Below are positions 12,609-20,566 of a stretch of 25,434 nt of DNA, in pieces. Source of the DNA: QYOJ01 sp043810345 (lineage in GTDB: Bacteria > Bacteroidota > Bacteroidia > Bacteroidales > FEN-979); assembly GCA_043810345.1 (NCBI GenBank), contig JBDROF010000011.1:1-25434 (forward strand). The letters run 5' to 3'. Under the pieces are notes generated by a model. The model saw only the letters and a program-made list of their open reading frames with translations, did no database searches and was not told the origin of the DNA. The translations under genes were made by a program, and so were the position numbers. Numbering within the stretch: the stretch's first letter is position 1; each line of letters starts with the position of its first letter.

Positions 12609-14115
12609 TCTCTTTCAATACTCCGTTTATTTCGTTCACCCCGATCCTATCCTGTAGCATCGTATCCCGGTCGCGGATAGTAATGGTATCGTCCTTGAGC
12701 GTCTGGTGGTCGATGGTCAGGCAAAATGGGGTTCCCAGGGCGTCCATCCGGCGGTAACGTCGTCCGATGGTATCTTTCTCTTCGTAAAAACAACGGTACT
12801 CATATTTCAGGGAATTCATAACCTCCCGGGCTTTCTCAGGCAGCCCGTCTTTCTTGACCAGCGGCAGGATCGCTACGTTGATCGGAGAGAGTCTGGCCGG
12901 AATACTCAGCACTACCCGTTCCGATCCATCTTCCAGTTTTTCTTCCCGGTAGGATTGGCTCAGGACTGCAAGGAATGTCCGGTCGAGACCAATGGAGGTC
13001 TCCACCACATAGGGCACATAACTTTCGTTCAGTTCATGGTCGAAATACTGTATCTTTTTCCCGGAATACTCCTGGTGTGCGCCCAGGTCAAAATCGGTCC
13101 TGCTGTGGATGCCTTCCAGCTCCTTGAAACCGATCGGGAATTCAAATTCGATATCAGCTGCTGCATTTGCATAGTGCGCAAGTTTGTCATGGTCGTGAAA
13201 CCGGTATTTTTCAGCCGGTATCCCCAGGGAGAGGTGCCATTTCATGCGCTCTTCTTTCCAGTAGGTATACCATTTGATCTCTTCGCCGGGGCGGACAAAA
13301 AACTGCATCTCCATTTGTTCGAACTCCCGCATCCGGAAAAGAAACTGACGAGCCACGATTTCGTTTCGGAATGCCTTTCCGATTTGGGCGATCCCAAATG
13401 GGATCTTCATCCGGGCCGACTTCTGTACATTCAGGAAATTTACAAAGATCCCCTGGGCGGTCTCCGGACGAAGGTAGATCGCGTTTGTATCTTCATTGAC
13501 CGATCCCATCTGGGTGGTGAACATCAGGTTGAACTGACGCACATCGGTCCAGTTTCGGCTTCCGGAGACCGGACAAGCAATCCCTAGCTCCTCGATCAAC
13601 AACTTGACATCAGCCAGGTCATTCCGTTCAAGAGCCAGGTAAAACCGCTGTTTGATCCCTTCGATCTTCTTCAGGTTCTCCTGTACCCGTGGATTGGTCT
13701 CCCGGAACATCTTTTCATTAAAAGAGTCTCCAAACCGTTTGCCAGCCTTTGCTACCTCTTTTTCGATCTTCTCTTCGATCTTCAACATGTAATCCTCCAC
13801 CAACACATCAGCCCGGTAACGTTTCTTGGAATCCTTGTTGTCAATCATCGGATCGTTGAAGGCATCCACGTGTCCGGAGGCTTTCCATACGGTGGGATGC
13901 ATGAAGATAGCCGAATCGAGCCCCACGATGTTCTCATGGTACTGTACCATCGACTTCCACCAGTAATCCTTGATATTATTTTTGAGCTCCACCCCGAACG
14001 GACCGTAATCATATACCGCACTCAGTCCATCATATATCTCACTCGAAGGAAAAACATACCCATACTCCTTTGCATGGGCAATGATCTTCCTGAAAAGTTC
14101 TTCGTTGCTTGCCAT
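12595..14115 (-). CDS. glyS: Glycyl-tRNA synthetase, class II dimeric type
   Basis: A 506-residue alpha2-type GlyRS that charges tRNA-Gly. It opens with the usual KIIAHAKEYGYVFPSSEIYDG, contains CPVSG and LRPETAQGIFVNF (215-227), class II motif 2 FRNEIVARQFLFRMREFEQ (249-267), motif 3 with GLDR (376-379), and an anticodon-binding domain from about 408 (LSPINVAILPLV) to the end. Length is normal. The start is certain by comparison with the family. A TAATTTTG element ends 4 bases before the ATG, which would give a leaderless message. The stop codon lies in a short tandem repeat shared with the next gene downstream on this strand. Confidence 0.97.
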   Translation of the reverse strand: MASNEELFRKIIAHAKEYGYVFPSSEIYDGLSAVYDYGPFGVELKNNIKDYWWKSMVQYHENIVGLDSAIFMHPTVWKASGHVDAFNDPMIDNKDSKKRYRADVLVEDYMLKIEEKIEKEVAKAGKRFGDSFNEKMFRETNPRVQENLKKIEGIKQRFYLALERNDLADVKLLIEELGIACPVSGSRNWTDVRQFNLMFTTQMGSVNEDTNAIYLRPETAQGIFVNFLNVQKSARMKIPFGIAQIGKAFRNEIVARQFLFRMREFEQMEMQFFVRPGEEIKWYTYWKEERMKWHLSLGIPAEKYRFHDHDKLAHYANAAADIEFEFPIGFKELEGIHSRTDFDLGAHQEYSGKKIQYFDHELNESYVPYVVETSIGLDRTFLAVLSQSYREEKLEDGSERVVLSIPARLSPINVAILPLVKKDGLPEKAREVMNSLKYEYRCFYEEKDTIGRRYRRMDALGTPFCLTIDHQTLKDDTITIRDRDTMLQDRIGVNEINGVLKEKIAR

Positions 14116-14119
14116 GAGG

Positions 14120-14127
14120 CAAAATTA
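14120..14127 (-). promoter_or_regulatory. -7 element of glyS, only 4 bases from the start codon
   Basis: TAATTTTG on the - strand matches TAnnTTTG and is followed by CCTC and then the glyS ATG. No good -33 TTTG is seen at the expected distance. If used, the transcript would start at or next to the start codon. Confidence 0.5.
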
Positions 14128-14273
14128 GCGAAAAACTTGATGCGAGATACGGGATACAATGCTGTCACTGTTCCCGATTTCACCCGTAGTGCCTGGGAGA
14201 CAGCGAAGCCTTTTTGAATTGTACCGGTGGGATAAGCGTAATGAAGGGATGAAGGCAAAGAGGCGTGTCAGAC

Positions 14274-16040
14274 CTAAAGGGTCAGGTTCTTTCTGAAATG
14301 CTTCTCAGAAGTGAAATGATATTTATCTCGTGACACTTGCAGGAGTATATCACGGTCATTGATCGTCAGGAAGATCTTGCATCCGCGATCACGTGAACGG
14401 ATAACGTTAGCCATGGTCAGCGCCTTCTCTATGCCATCACCCCGCCTGAAGTTGACCACCTCATCGGGGAGGGCAAGCCGGTTTCCTTCGTAAATGGATT
14501 CCCCCTGCCACTCGAGCAACCGGGTATATACCTCCGCTAAATCCATTTCCCGGAAATACGCTATCGCTACCGGATTGCGTTCCATCACCGCTTTCAGGAA
14601 AGGTTCCCATTCGCAATAGTCCATGAAGCGACCGGTGTAGAAGGCTAACGCGATAGGTGATGCAGGATGCGCGATCCGGGATCCGGGATCCGGGATCCGC
14701 GATACGGACTCAGTGATTCGCATATCGCGTATCACGTATCGTGCAAGCTCTTCAAAAATCTCTTCCCGTGTCATGTTCGTCGTGATCCCCAGCACCCCAT
14801 TCCCATGTGCCTCTGTGGCTGTGTGCCTCTGTGCCTTCTCCCCCGAAGGCAATCTCGGTACCGTATGCACAAATCGCTTTAGCTCCTTTTGAAGCTCTTT
14901 CTCCTGATCCAGGCCGTGGAACAGATTTGTTAGCGCCTCATTGAATTCAGTGTAAGGCTTCATCTCAAAGAGCGGATCCTTTTCGCTGATAATGGCCCGG
15001 TCATCAAACGGACAGCGATAAAAATCCTCGTCTCCGATTTCACAGAGGAGTTTCCTTGCAGTCTTGTCTCCTAACCGGTTTTTGCTCCCGTGCTCATATC
15101 CGAAAGCTTTCTCCACCGGGAGGTATTTGACTGAACCACGGCAGGGAACCGTAAGTTGAAAAAGCTTCTGGTATTGATGGTAAGTGCGAAGGAAGTTGAT
15201 AAAGATCTCGTAATCAATATCTGTGTTCAGGAAAGAGGTCAACAAATCCTTAAAATGCCGGTACTCTTTTTCCCTGATTGTAGCCTCAGGGTAGAGTGAA
15301 TGAATGTAGCCGGTTTGGTGTGCCACGATGGTCACCTGCTCATGTTCCAGCGCCCGGCGTGCGAGGGAGGAGAGTTCGGTGCCGTTATACCACATGGCTT
15401 TGGTAACCACCCTGCGGTTGTTGGTCAGCACACCATCCTGTACCATCACGAAGTTTTGCGAGTGAAGTGGCGTTCCCATCAGGAAAATCTGTTCCAGGGG
15501 GATCCGGGCTACAATAAAAAGTGCCGCAGCATAAAGGGTAGCCAACGATACACACTCCCCCGCTCCCACCGGATGATCCGGCTTGTAACGGAAGGCATTC
15601 ATTGCCTCCACCGTCTCTGTCTTCCAGTATGGGATGATATCGGTATCGTATTTATCAAGACCAAAATGACGCCGGATATCGATGTCGAAATAGTACTTGT
15701 CCCCTTCATACCCAAACAACGCATTGGATTGCCTCAACACCTCGTTATCGATAAACTCCCGGAACCGGTTGATCTCGGTCTCTTTGTCAGTCAATCCCCA
15801 TGTTTCCAGGTCGAGATTGAAGTCGTAATGATCCATGATGTATTGCTTCACCCGATGGATCCGTTTGAGGGGTGTCATGGTTTCGATCTTTTTGAACCAT
15901 TTCTCTTCCCTCCACTTCCAGACCTCTGGCGAGAGGATGTTAGCCAATACAAGGGAATAGAGAAGCTCCGGGAAGATGAAGATCTCCATATCGGAGAGGG
16001 TGAAGGCGGAGGAGTATTTTTCGAGATCGCGGGCAGTCAT
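14274..16040 (-). CDS. Transglutaminase-like cysteine protein of unknown role
   Basis: With the start at 16040 (MTARDLEKY) the protein has 588 residues. I do not recognise a named family. Residues 159-210 look like a transglutaminase/cysteine-peptidase core: GAGECVSLATLYAAAL with C163, an aliphatic RIPLEQIFLMG strand, LHSQNFVMV with H193, then D202 or N207. No signal peptide or membrane span is evident. The ATG at 16076 would add 12 residues over the promoter region and is less likely. Residues near 435-450 and 477-510 are encoded by short tandem repeats (14806-14835 and 14671-14740) and look like inserts. The gene is divergent from the aspartate antiporter gene, the two start codons being 47 bases apart. 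Confidence 0.75.
   Translation of the reverse strand: MTARDLEKYSSAFTLSDMEIFIFPELLYSLVLANILSPEVWKWREEKWFKKIETMTPLKRIHRVKQYIMDHYDFNLDLETWGLTDKETEINRFREFIDNEVLRQSNALFGYEGDKYYFDIDIRRHFGLDKYDTDIIPYWKTETVEAMNAFRYKPDHPVGAGECVSLATLYAAALFIVARIPLEQIFLMGTPLHSQNFVMVQDGVLTNNRRVVTKAMWYNGTELSSLARRALEHEQVTIVAHQTGYIHSLYPEATIREKEYRHFKDLLTSFLNTDIDYEIFINFLRTYHQYQKLFQLTVPCRGSVKYLPVEKAFGYEHGSKNRLGDKTARKLLCEIGDEDFYRCPFDDRAIISEKDPLFEMKPYTEFNEALTNLFHGLDQEKELQKELKRFVHTVPRLPSGEKAQRHTATEAHGNGVLGITTNMTREEIFEELARYVIRDMRITESVSRIPDPGSRIAHPASPIALAFYTGRFMDYCEWEPFLKAVMERNPVAIAYFREMDLAEVYTRLLEWQGESIYEGNRLALPDEVVNFRRGDGIEKALTMANVIRSRDRGCKIFLTINDRDILLQVSRDKYHFTSEKHFRKNLTL
14671..14740. repeat. Heptanucleotide tandem repeats (GGGATCC and GCGTATC types)
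   Basis: On the + strand: GCGATCC, three copies of GGGATCC, then GCGATAC (14671-14705), and after a break GCATATC, GCGTATC, ACGTATC (14720-14740). All have a 7-base period. They lie inside the transglutaminase-like reading frame and encode the RIPDPGSRIAH stretch without breaking it. Confidence 0.9.
14806..14835. repeat. TGTGCCTC-type short tandem repeat
   Basis: Two imperfect copies of about 16 bases (TGTGCCTCTGTGGC, TGTGTGCCTCTGTGCC) inside the transglutaminase-like frame, where they encode the RHTATEAHG stretch. Confidence 0.7.
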
Positions 16041-16044
16041 CGCA

Positions 16045-16077
16045 CAAATGTACCAATATTTATAACTTTGCAACAAA
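16045..16077 (-). promoter_or_regulatory. Promoter of the transglutaminase-like gene
   Basis: On the - strand TTTG (16077-16074) and TACATTTG (16052-16045) are 21 bases apart, near the phylum consensus. The element is followed by TGCG and then ATG at 16040, again a leaderless layout. It overlaps the oppositely directed element at 16063-16070. Confidence 0.55.
16063..16070 (+). promoter_or_regulatory. -7 element of the antiporter/decarboxylase operon
   Basis: TAACTTTG matches TAnnTTTG and lies 17 bases before the antiporter ATG, giving a leader of about 12 bases. It sits inside the divergent promoter of the gene on the other strand, so polymerase could not occupy both at once. Confidence 0.55.
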
Positions 16078-16087
16078 CACCAAATCT

Positions 16088-17788
16088 ATGAACTGGTTTC
16101 TCACTACCTTTCGCGAGCACCCCGAGCTGGCTGTCTTTCTTACGATTGCTGCCGGTTTTTTCATCGGACGTTTCAAGTACAAAACTTTTTCCCTTGGCAA
16201 TGTGACCAGTGTACTGCTGGTCGGGGTCATTGTGGGCCAGATGCGAATCGACATTTCCAGTGATGTCAAGCAAATCTTTTTTCTCATTTTTCTTTTTTCC
16301 GTCGGATACACTGTTGGACCACAATTCTTCAACAGCCTGCGGAAATCCGGCTTGCCTCAGCTGCTCTTCACCACGCTCATTGCCGCCGTCGCCCTGGTAG
16401 CCACCTGGTTGCTGGCTAAAATGATGGGGTATAACGCAGGACAAACGGCCGGACTTTTTGCCGGCGCCCAGACCATCTCAGCCGTTATCGGGGTGGGTGG
16501 AGATACGATCAACTCGCTGAACATCGATCCGGCCCTGAAGAAAAGTATGGATAACGCTATCCCGGTCTGTTACGCGGTCACCTATCTTTTCGGAACGATT
16601 GGCTCTGCTTTCTTCCTGGCCCAGGTAGGGCCACTCTTCTGGGGAGGGCTCAAAAAAGCACGTCAGCAGTGCATCGACCTGGCAGCCAAGCTGGGCGTTG
16701 GATCGGACGATCCCACCCTCATCTCCTCTTACAGCAGTATCGTTTTCCGTGCTTTTAACATCAGCTCCGACTCCATCTTTGTCGGCAAAACGGTCGATGA
16801 GATGCAGAAAATCTTCGTTGCAGACGGATACAGGATCTACATTGAAAAAGTGAGACGGCACGGTACCCGCGAGATCCTTGACCCGGCCCTTGATTTCCGG
16901 TTTGAAGCTCACGACGATGTGGTGCTGCAGGGTAAAGGAGTAGGTGTGATCACCGAAGAGAAAAAGATCGGAAAGGAGATTTTTGACCCGCAACTCCTGA
17001 AGTTCGAGGTGGAATCGGTGAGGGTGTTGCTGACCAGTAAACAGGTGGATGGGATGACGATCAGGGAACTGAGCCATCAGCGGTACGACCTGCGGGTTTC
17101 GCTACAAAAGGTGACACGCGGGGGAACCGAGATCCCGTTGATGCCTGAAACCGTTCTGCAAAAAGGGGATATGCTCTTCCTCATGGGCCCACAGAAAGAT
17201 GTGCAGACTGCCGTGAAGCTTCTGGGTATTCCCGATATCATGACCAATACCACCGATTTAATTTCTGTTGGACTGGGGATCCTGTTAGGTGGTTTGGTCG
17301 GTGTTCTGGCCTTTCATATCGGAAAAGTGAGCCTCAGTCTGAGCACGAGCGGAGGGGCGTTGATCGCCGGTCTCTTCTTCGGATGGCTCCGTTCAAAACA
17401 TCCCAATGTGGCCCAGATTCCACAACCAGCCCTGTGGATCATGACAAACCTGGGGCTGAACGCTTTTATAGCCGTGGTAGGAATTTCGGCCGGACCCAGT
17501 TTCGTGGACGGATTCAAACAGGTAGGCCCCATGCTCTTTGCGATTGGGGCAGCAGCTTCACTCCTCCCGCTTTTCGTTGGTATCCTCCTGGCCAGGTATG
17601 TCTTTAAATTCAACGTGGCTGTGGGACTGGGCTGCTGTTCCGGAGCCCGAACCACCACCGCTGCACTTCCGGCCGTGCAGGACTCGCTCGAAAGCCCGCT
17701 TCCGGCGTTGGGTTATACCGTTACTTATGCACTAGGGAATACCCTCCTCATCATCTGTGGAATCATCATCGTTTTTCTGATCAATTAA
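16088..17788 (+). CDS. aspT: Aspartate:alanine antiporter family transporter (AspT-like)
   Basis: A 566-residue inner-membrane protein with the arrangement of the AAE family: an N-terminal membrane half (about 10-190), two TrkA-C/RCK-C regulatory domains (about 215-292 and 305-383) and a C-terminal membrane half (about 388-566). Paired sequences AGLFAGAQT (121-129) and the later GCCSGARTTTAALP suggest the internal duplication typical of the family, as do the two VTY-x-xG segments. AspT exchanges external aspartate for internal alanine. The name is strengthened by the aspartate 4-decarboxylase gene 13 bases downstream. Without that neighbour the substrate would be open, as many family members are uncharacterised. 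Confidence 0.87.
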   Translation: MNWFLTTFREHPELAVFLTIAAGFFIGRFKYKTFSLGNVTSVLLVGVIVGQMRIDISSDVKQIFFLIFLFSVGYTVGPQFFNSLRKSGLPQLLFTTLIAAVALVATWLLAKMMGYNAGQTAGLFAGAQTISAVIGVGGDTINSLNIDPALKKSMDNAIPVCYAVTYLFGTIGSAFFLAQVGPLFWGGLKKARQQCIDLAAKLGVGSDDPTLISSYSSIVFRAFNISSDSIFVGKTVDEMQKIFVADGYRIYIEKVRRHGTREILDPALDFRFEAHDDVVLQGKGVGVITEEKKIGKEIFDPQLLKFEVESVRVLLTSKQVDGMTIRELSHQRYDLRVSLQKVTRGGTEIPLMPETVLQKGDMLFLMGPQKDVQTAVKLLGIPDIMTNTTDLISVGLGILLGGLVGVLAFHIGKVSLSLSTSGGALIAGLFFGWLRSKHPNVAQIPQPALWIMTNLGLNAFIAVVGISAGPSFVDGFKQVGPMLFAIGAAASLLPLFVGILLARYVFKFNVAVGLGCCSGARTTTAALPAVQDSLESPLPALGYTVTYALGNTLLIICGIIIVFLIN

Positions 17789-17801
17789 ATCCAAAGAAAA
17801 T

Positions 17802-19442
17802 ATGGCTCAAAAATTACCTAAAATTAAAACCAGTCGCGCCGCTGAGAAGGCCCTTGAACAGATGAGTCCGTTCGAGATCAAGAACACCCTCATCAGTCTG
17901 GCCAGCCATCACACCAACAAGAGCACCCATGTCATGCTCAACGCCGGACGGGGAAACCCAAACTGGATCTCTGTTGTGCCCCGGGAAGCGTTCTTTACGC
18001 TTGGCCTGTTCGGTATCGAGGAGTGCCGCCGGGCTATGAATTACAAACAGGGCCTTTCCGGCATCCCCGAACAGAAAGGGATCGCCAAACGGTTTGAGAA
18101 ATTTCTCAAGGAGAACAAGGATAAACCAGGAATCAAATTGCTCTCTGAGCTCGTTAAATACGGGATCAAAAAGCACCAGTTTGACCCCGATGCCTTTGTC
18201 CATGAACTTGCTGAAGGCGTGATCGGCGATCAGTACCCGGTTCCTGACCGGATGCTGAAGCACCCGGAAGCGATCGTCCACGACTACCTAGTCCAGGAGA
18301 TGTGCGACAACAGGCCACCCCAAGGGAGGTACGACCTCTTTGCTACCGAAGGAGGTACCGCCGCCATGTGTTACATCTTCGACTCTCTGATGCAGAACTT
18401 TCTGGTGAAACAGGGCGATAAAGTAGCGCTCTTCATTCCGATCTTCACCCCCTACATCGAGATCCCAGAGCTGGATCGCTTCAACTTCAAGGTGATCCAC
18501 ATCAATGCCACCGGGAAGAATGTTGACGGTATGCACAGTTGGGAGTACCCGGATAAGGAGCTGGATAAGCTGAAAGATCCCGGTATCAAGATCGCCTACC
18601 TGGTGAATCCCAGCAATCCGCCCTCTGTAGCACTCAGCCCGCGGGAACGGAAAAAGATCATCAGCATCATCAAAAAGGAGAATCCCAACCTGATGTTCAT
18701 CACGGATGACGTTTACGGTACATTTGTCCAGGGATTCCGCTCCCTGATGGCCGAGATCCCGCATAATACCCTTGGTGTATACTCCTTTTCCAAATACTTT
18801 GGGTGTACCGGGTGGCGCCTGGGTGTCATCGCCCTTCATGAAAAAAACATCTATGACCGCATGATCAAAACCCTGCCCGAAAGTAAGAAGAAGGCGCTCT
18901 TCAAGCGGTACCACTCCATTCACCTGCATCCGGAAAAGTTGAAGTTCATCGACCGGATGGTGGCCGATAGCCGGATGGTGGCGCTGAACCATACGGCCGG
19001 GCTCTCCCTGCCCCAGCAAACACAAATGATGCTCTTTGCTGCTTTCTGCCTTTTTGATAAGAAAAACGCTTACAAACAGCTTACCTGCAACATTGTTCAC
19101 CACAGGCTGAACCTGCTTTTCGAGGGGATGGGATTCAAACTGAAACCCAATCCCAACAGGGCCGGCTACTACGCTGAACTGGATATCATGCTATGGGCTG
19201 AAAAAACACACGGGAAAGCGTTTGCCGGCTACCTCGTGAAAAACTTTGAGCCGGTGGATGTCGTTTTCCGGCTGGCTGAACTCGAATCGATCGTGCTGTT
19301 GAACGGCGGCGGTTTCGACGGTCCTGAATGGTCGATCCGGGTTTCCCTGGCCAATCTCGATGATACCTCTTATACTGCCATCGCCAGAGGGATCAAGGAG
19401 ATCGTTTCCGAATACCTGAACGATTGGAAGAAATTGAAGTAA
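17802..19442 (+). CDS. asdA: L-aspartate 4-decarboxylase (PLP enzyme)
   Basis: A 546-residue fold-type I PLP enzyme that converts aspartate to alanine and CO2, using a proton. It is longer than ordinary aspartate aminotransferases (about 400), as expected of AsdA, and has the AsdA-style MLNAGRGNPNW (45-55). Catalytic elements: NPSNPP (269-274), TDDVYG (301-306), Schiff-base K331 in SFSKYFGCTGWR, and R513 in SIRVSLANL for the substrate carboxylate. It lies 13 bases after the antiporter gene. Together they should form a cycle in which aspartate enters, alanine leaves and a cytoplasmic proton is consumed, building proton-motive force. That cycle is known from lactic acid bacteria; its use here is inference. 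Confidence 0.92.
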   Translation: MAQKLPKIKTSRAAEKALEQMSPFEIKNTLISLASHHTNKSTHVMLNAGRGNPNWISVVPREAFFTLGLFGIEECRRAMNYKQGLSGIPEQKGIAKRFEKFLKENKDKPGIKLLSELVKYGIKKHQFDPDAFVHELAEGVIGDQYPVPDRMLKHPEAIVHDYLVQEMCDNRPPQGRYDLFATEGGTAAMCYIFDSLMQNFLVKQGDKVALFIPIFTPYIEIPELDRFNFKVIHINATGKNVDGMHSWEYPDKELDKLKDPGIKIAYLVNPSNPPSVALSPRERKKIISIIKKENPNLMFITDDVYGTFVQGFRSLMAEIPHNTLGVYSFSKYFGCTGWRLGVIALHEKNIYDRMIKTLPESKKKALFKRYHSIHLHPEKLKFIDRMVADSRMVALNHTAGLSLPQQTQMMLFAAFCLFDKKNAYKQLTCNIVHHRLNLLFEGMGFKLKPNPNRAGYYAELDIMLWAEKTHGKAFAGYLVKNFEPVDVVFRLAELESIVLLNGGGFDGPEWSIRVSLANLDDTSYTAIARGIKEIVSEYLNDWKKLK

Positions 19443-19446
19443 TTAC

Positions 19447-19506
19447 ACCACAGCAGGCACAATAGAACACAGTAGAACCTATTGTGTCCTGTTGTGCCGA
19501 TTGTGG
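19447..19506. terminator. Long imperfect hairpin built from short direct repeats
   Basis: ACCACAGCAGGCACAATAG and the downstream TTGTGCCGATTGTGGT pair as a stem of about 25 bp with several mismatches around the loop near 19476-19481. The left arm also contains a direct decamer pair (ACAATAGAAC, ACAGTAGAAC). It lies between the decarboxylase and efflux operons and may end transcription, but no T-run follows the stem. Confidence 0.5.
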
Positions 19507-19530
19507 TAAATATGTTTTAATCCATTAACC

Positions 19531-20550
19531 ATGCGAAAGTTCTATGTTTTGATACTGTTTATGGGTCTCTTGACAGGTTGTTCAACACAGACGGGAAATG
19601 ATATGGGTACATTCATTCCGGTGAGGGTGACTGAAGTGGTGGACCAACAAGTTCCGGAATTGTTGAAATATAGCGGGAACATCGTACCATACAAGGTTAT
19701 CAAATTCGGCTTTATGGTTGCAGGTAAAATCAAAGAGGTACCCGTGGTGGAAGGCCAGTATGTAAACGAAGGCGATCTGATTGCCGTGATGGAACCTGCC
19801 GATTACGATTTTGCCCTTGATGCCGCCCGGGCTCAATACGAAGAGGCCGGCAAGGAGTACGACCGGCTCAAAGCCATGTACAACAAAGGAAGTCTGACAC
19901 AGAGTGACTTTGACAAGATTACGGCACTGAAACAGGAGGCCACAGCCAATTACGATTACAAACGCAAACAGGTGCACGATACCCGCCTCTATTCCCCTGC
20001 CAACGGCTGGCTGGTGGTGGAGGGCATCGAACCGGGAGAGATAATCCCGCAGGGCTACCCCGTTTTTGCCATCATCCAGACCCGCCAGGTCTTTGTTGAA
20101 GCCTCTATCCCCGAAAACGAGATCAACCGGATCAAACTGGGTCAGCGGGTGAATGTCCGGATACCAGCGCTCCCCGACACCTTGTTCGAAGGAACCGTCA
20201 GCCGCCTGAGTCAGGTGGCCGATCCCTATTCCCGATCCTACCCTGTGAAAGCAACCCTGAACAATCCCGGGCATCTCCTGAAGGCAGGGATGATTGCGTT
20301 CGTGGAAATTCCTACAGGAAAGACAACAGCCATCATCAGGATCCCAGCCAATGCTATCGTAACGGATGCCACCGGACATACATTTACCTACGTGGTGAAG
20401 GAAGATCACGTGACGAAACGGCCGGTTCAGACTGGACGAGCTGCCGGAAACCAGGTGGAGATACTTGCCGGATTGACGGCCGATGAATTTGTTGTGACCG
20501 AAGGCGTTACAAAACTATACGAAGGAGCCATGATCGCCATCAAGCCATAA
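19531..20550 (+). CDS. RND efflux periplasmic adaptor (membrane fusion lipoprotein)
   Basis: A 339-residue HlyD/AcrA-type adaptor. The N-terminus is a lipoprotein signal with lipobox LLTGC and acylated C17. The lipoyl halves flank a short helical hairpin (about 88-150, containing EEAGKEYDRLKAMYNKG and an LKQEATANY helix), followed by a beta-barrel domain and a membrane-proximal domain. Adaptors of this kind join the inner-membrane pump to the outer-membrane channel. The hairpin is short, typical of many RND adaptors. It is the first gene of a three-gene operon, 16 bases before the pump gene. The transported substrate cannot be read from sequence. Confidence 0.92.
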   Translation: MRKFYVLILFMGLLTGCSTQTGNDMGTFIPVRVTEVVDQQVPELLKYSGNIVPYKVIKFGFMVAGKIKEVPVVEGQYVNEGDLIAVMEPADYDFALDAARAQYEEAGKEYDRLKAMYNKGSLTQSDFDKITALKQEATANYDYKRKQVHDTRLYSPANGWLVVEGIEPGEIIPQGYPVFAIIQTRQVFVEASIPENEINRIKLGQRVNVRIPALPDTLFEGTVSRLSQVADPYSRSYPVKATLNNPGHLLKAGMIAFVEIPTGKTTAIIRIPANAIVTDATGHTFTYVVKEDHVTKRPVQTGRAAGNQVEILAGLTADEFVVTEGVTKLYEGAMIAIKP

Positions 20551-20566
20551 CACACAACCTCCCCGC

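Noticed and set aside
12706..13587. 293-residue frame on the + strand
   Set aside because: It is antisense to glyS, whose full-length protein and catalytic motifs are certain; no known motif appears in the antisense frame.
16041..16076. 12-residue N-terminal extension of the transglutaminase-like protein
   Set aside because: It would be encoded by the promoter region (TACATTTG and TTTG elements) and reads as low-quality sequence; the ATG at 16040 is preferred.
15300..16091. 263-residue frame on the + strand
   Set aside because: It is antisense to the transglutaminase-like gene, runs through its promoter and overlaps the antiporter start; no recognisable motif.
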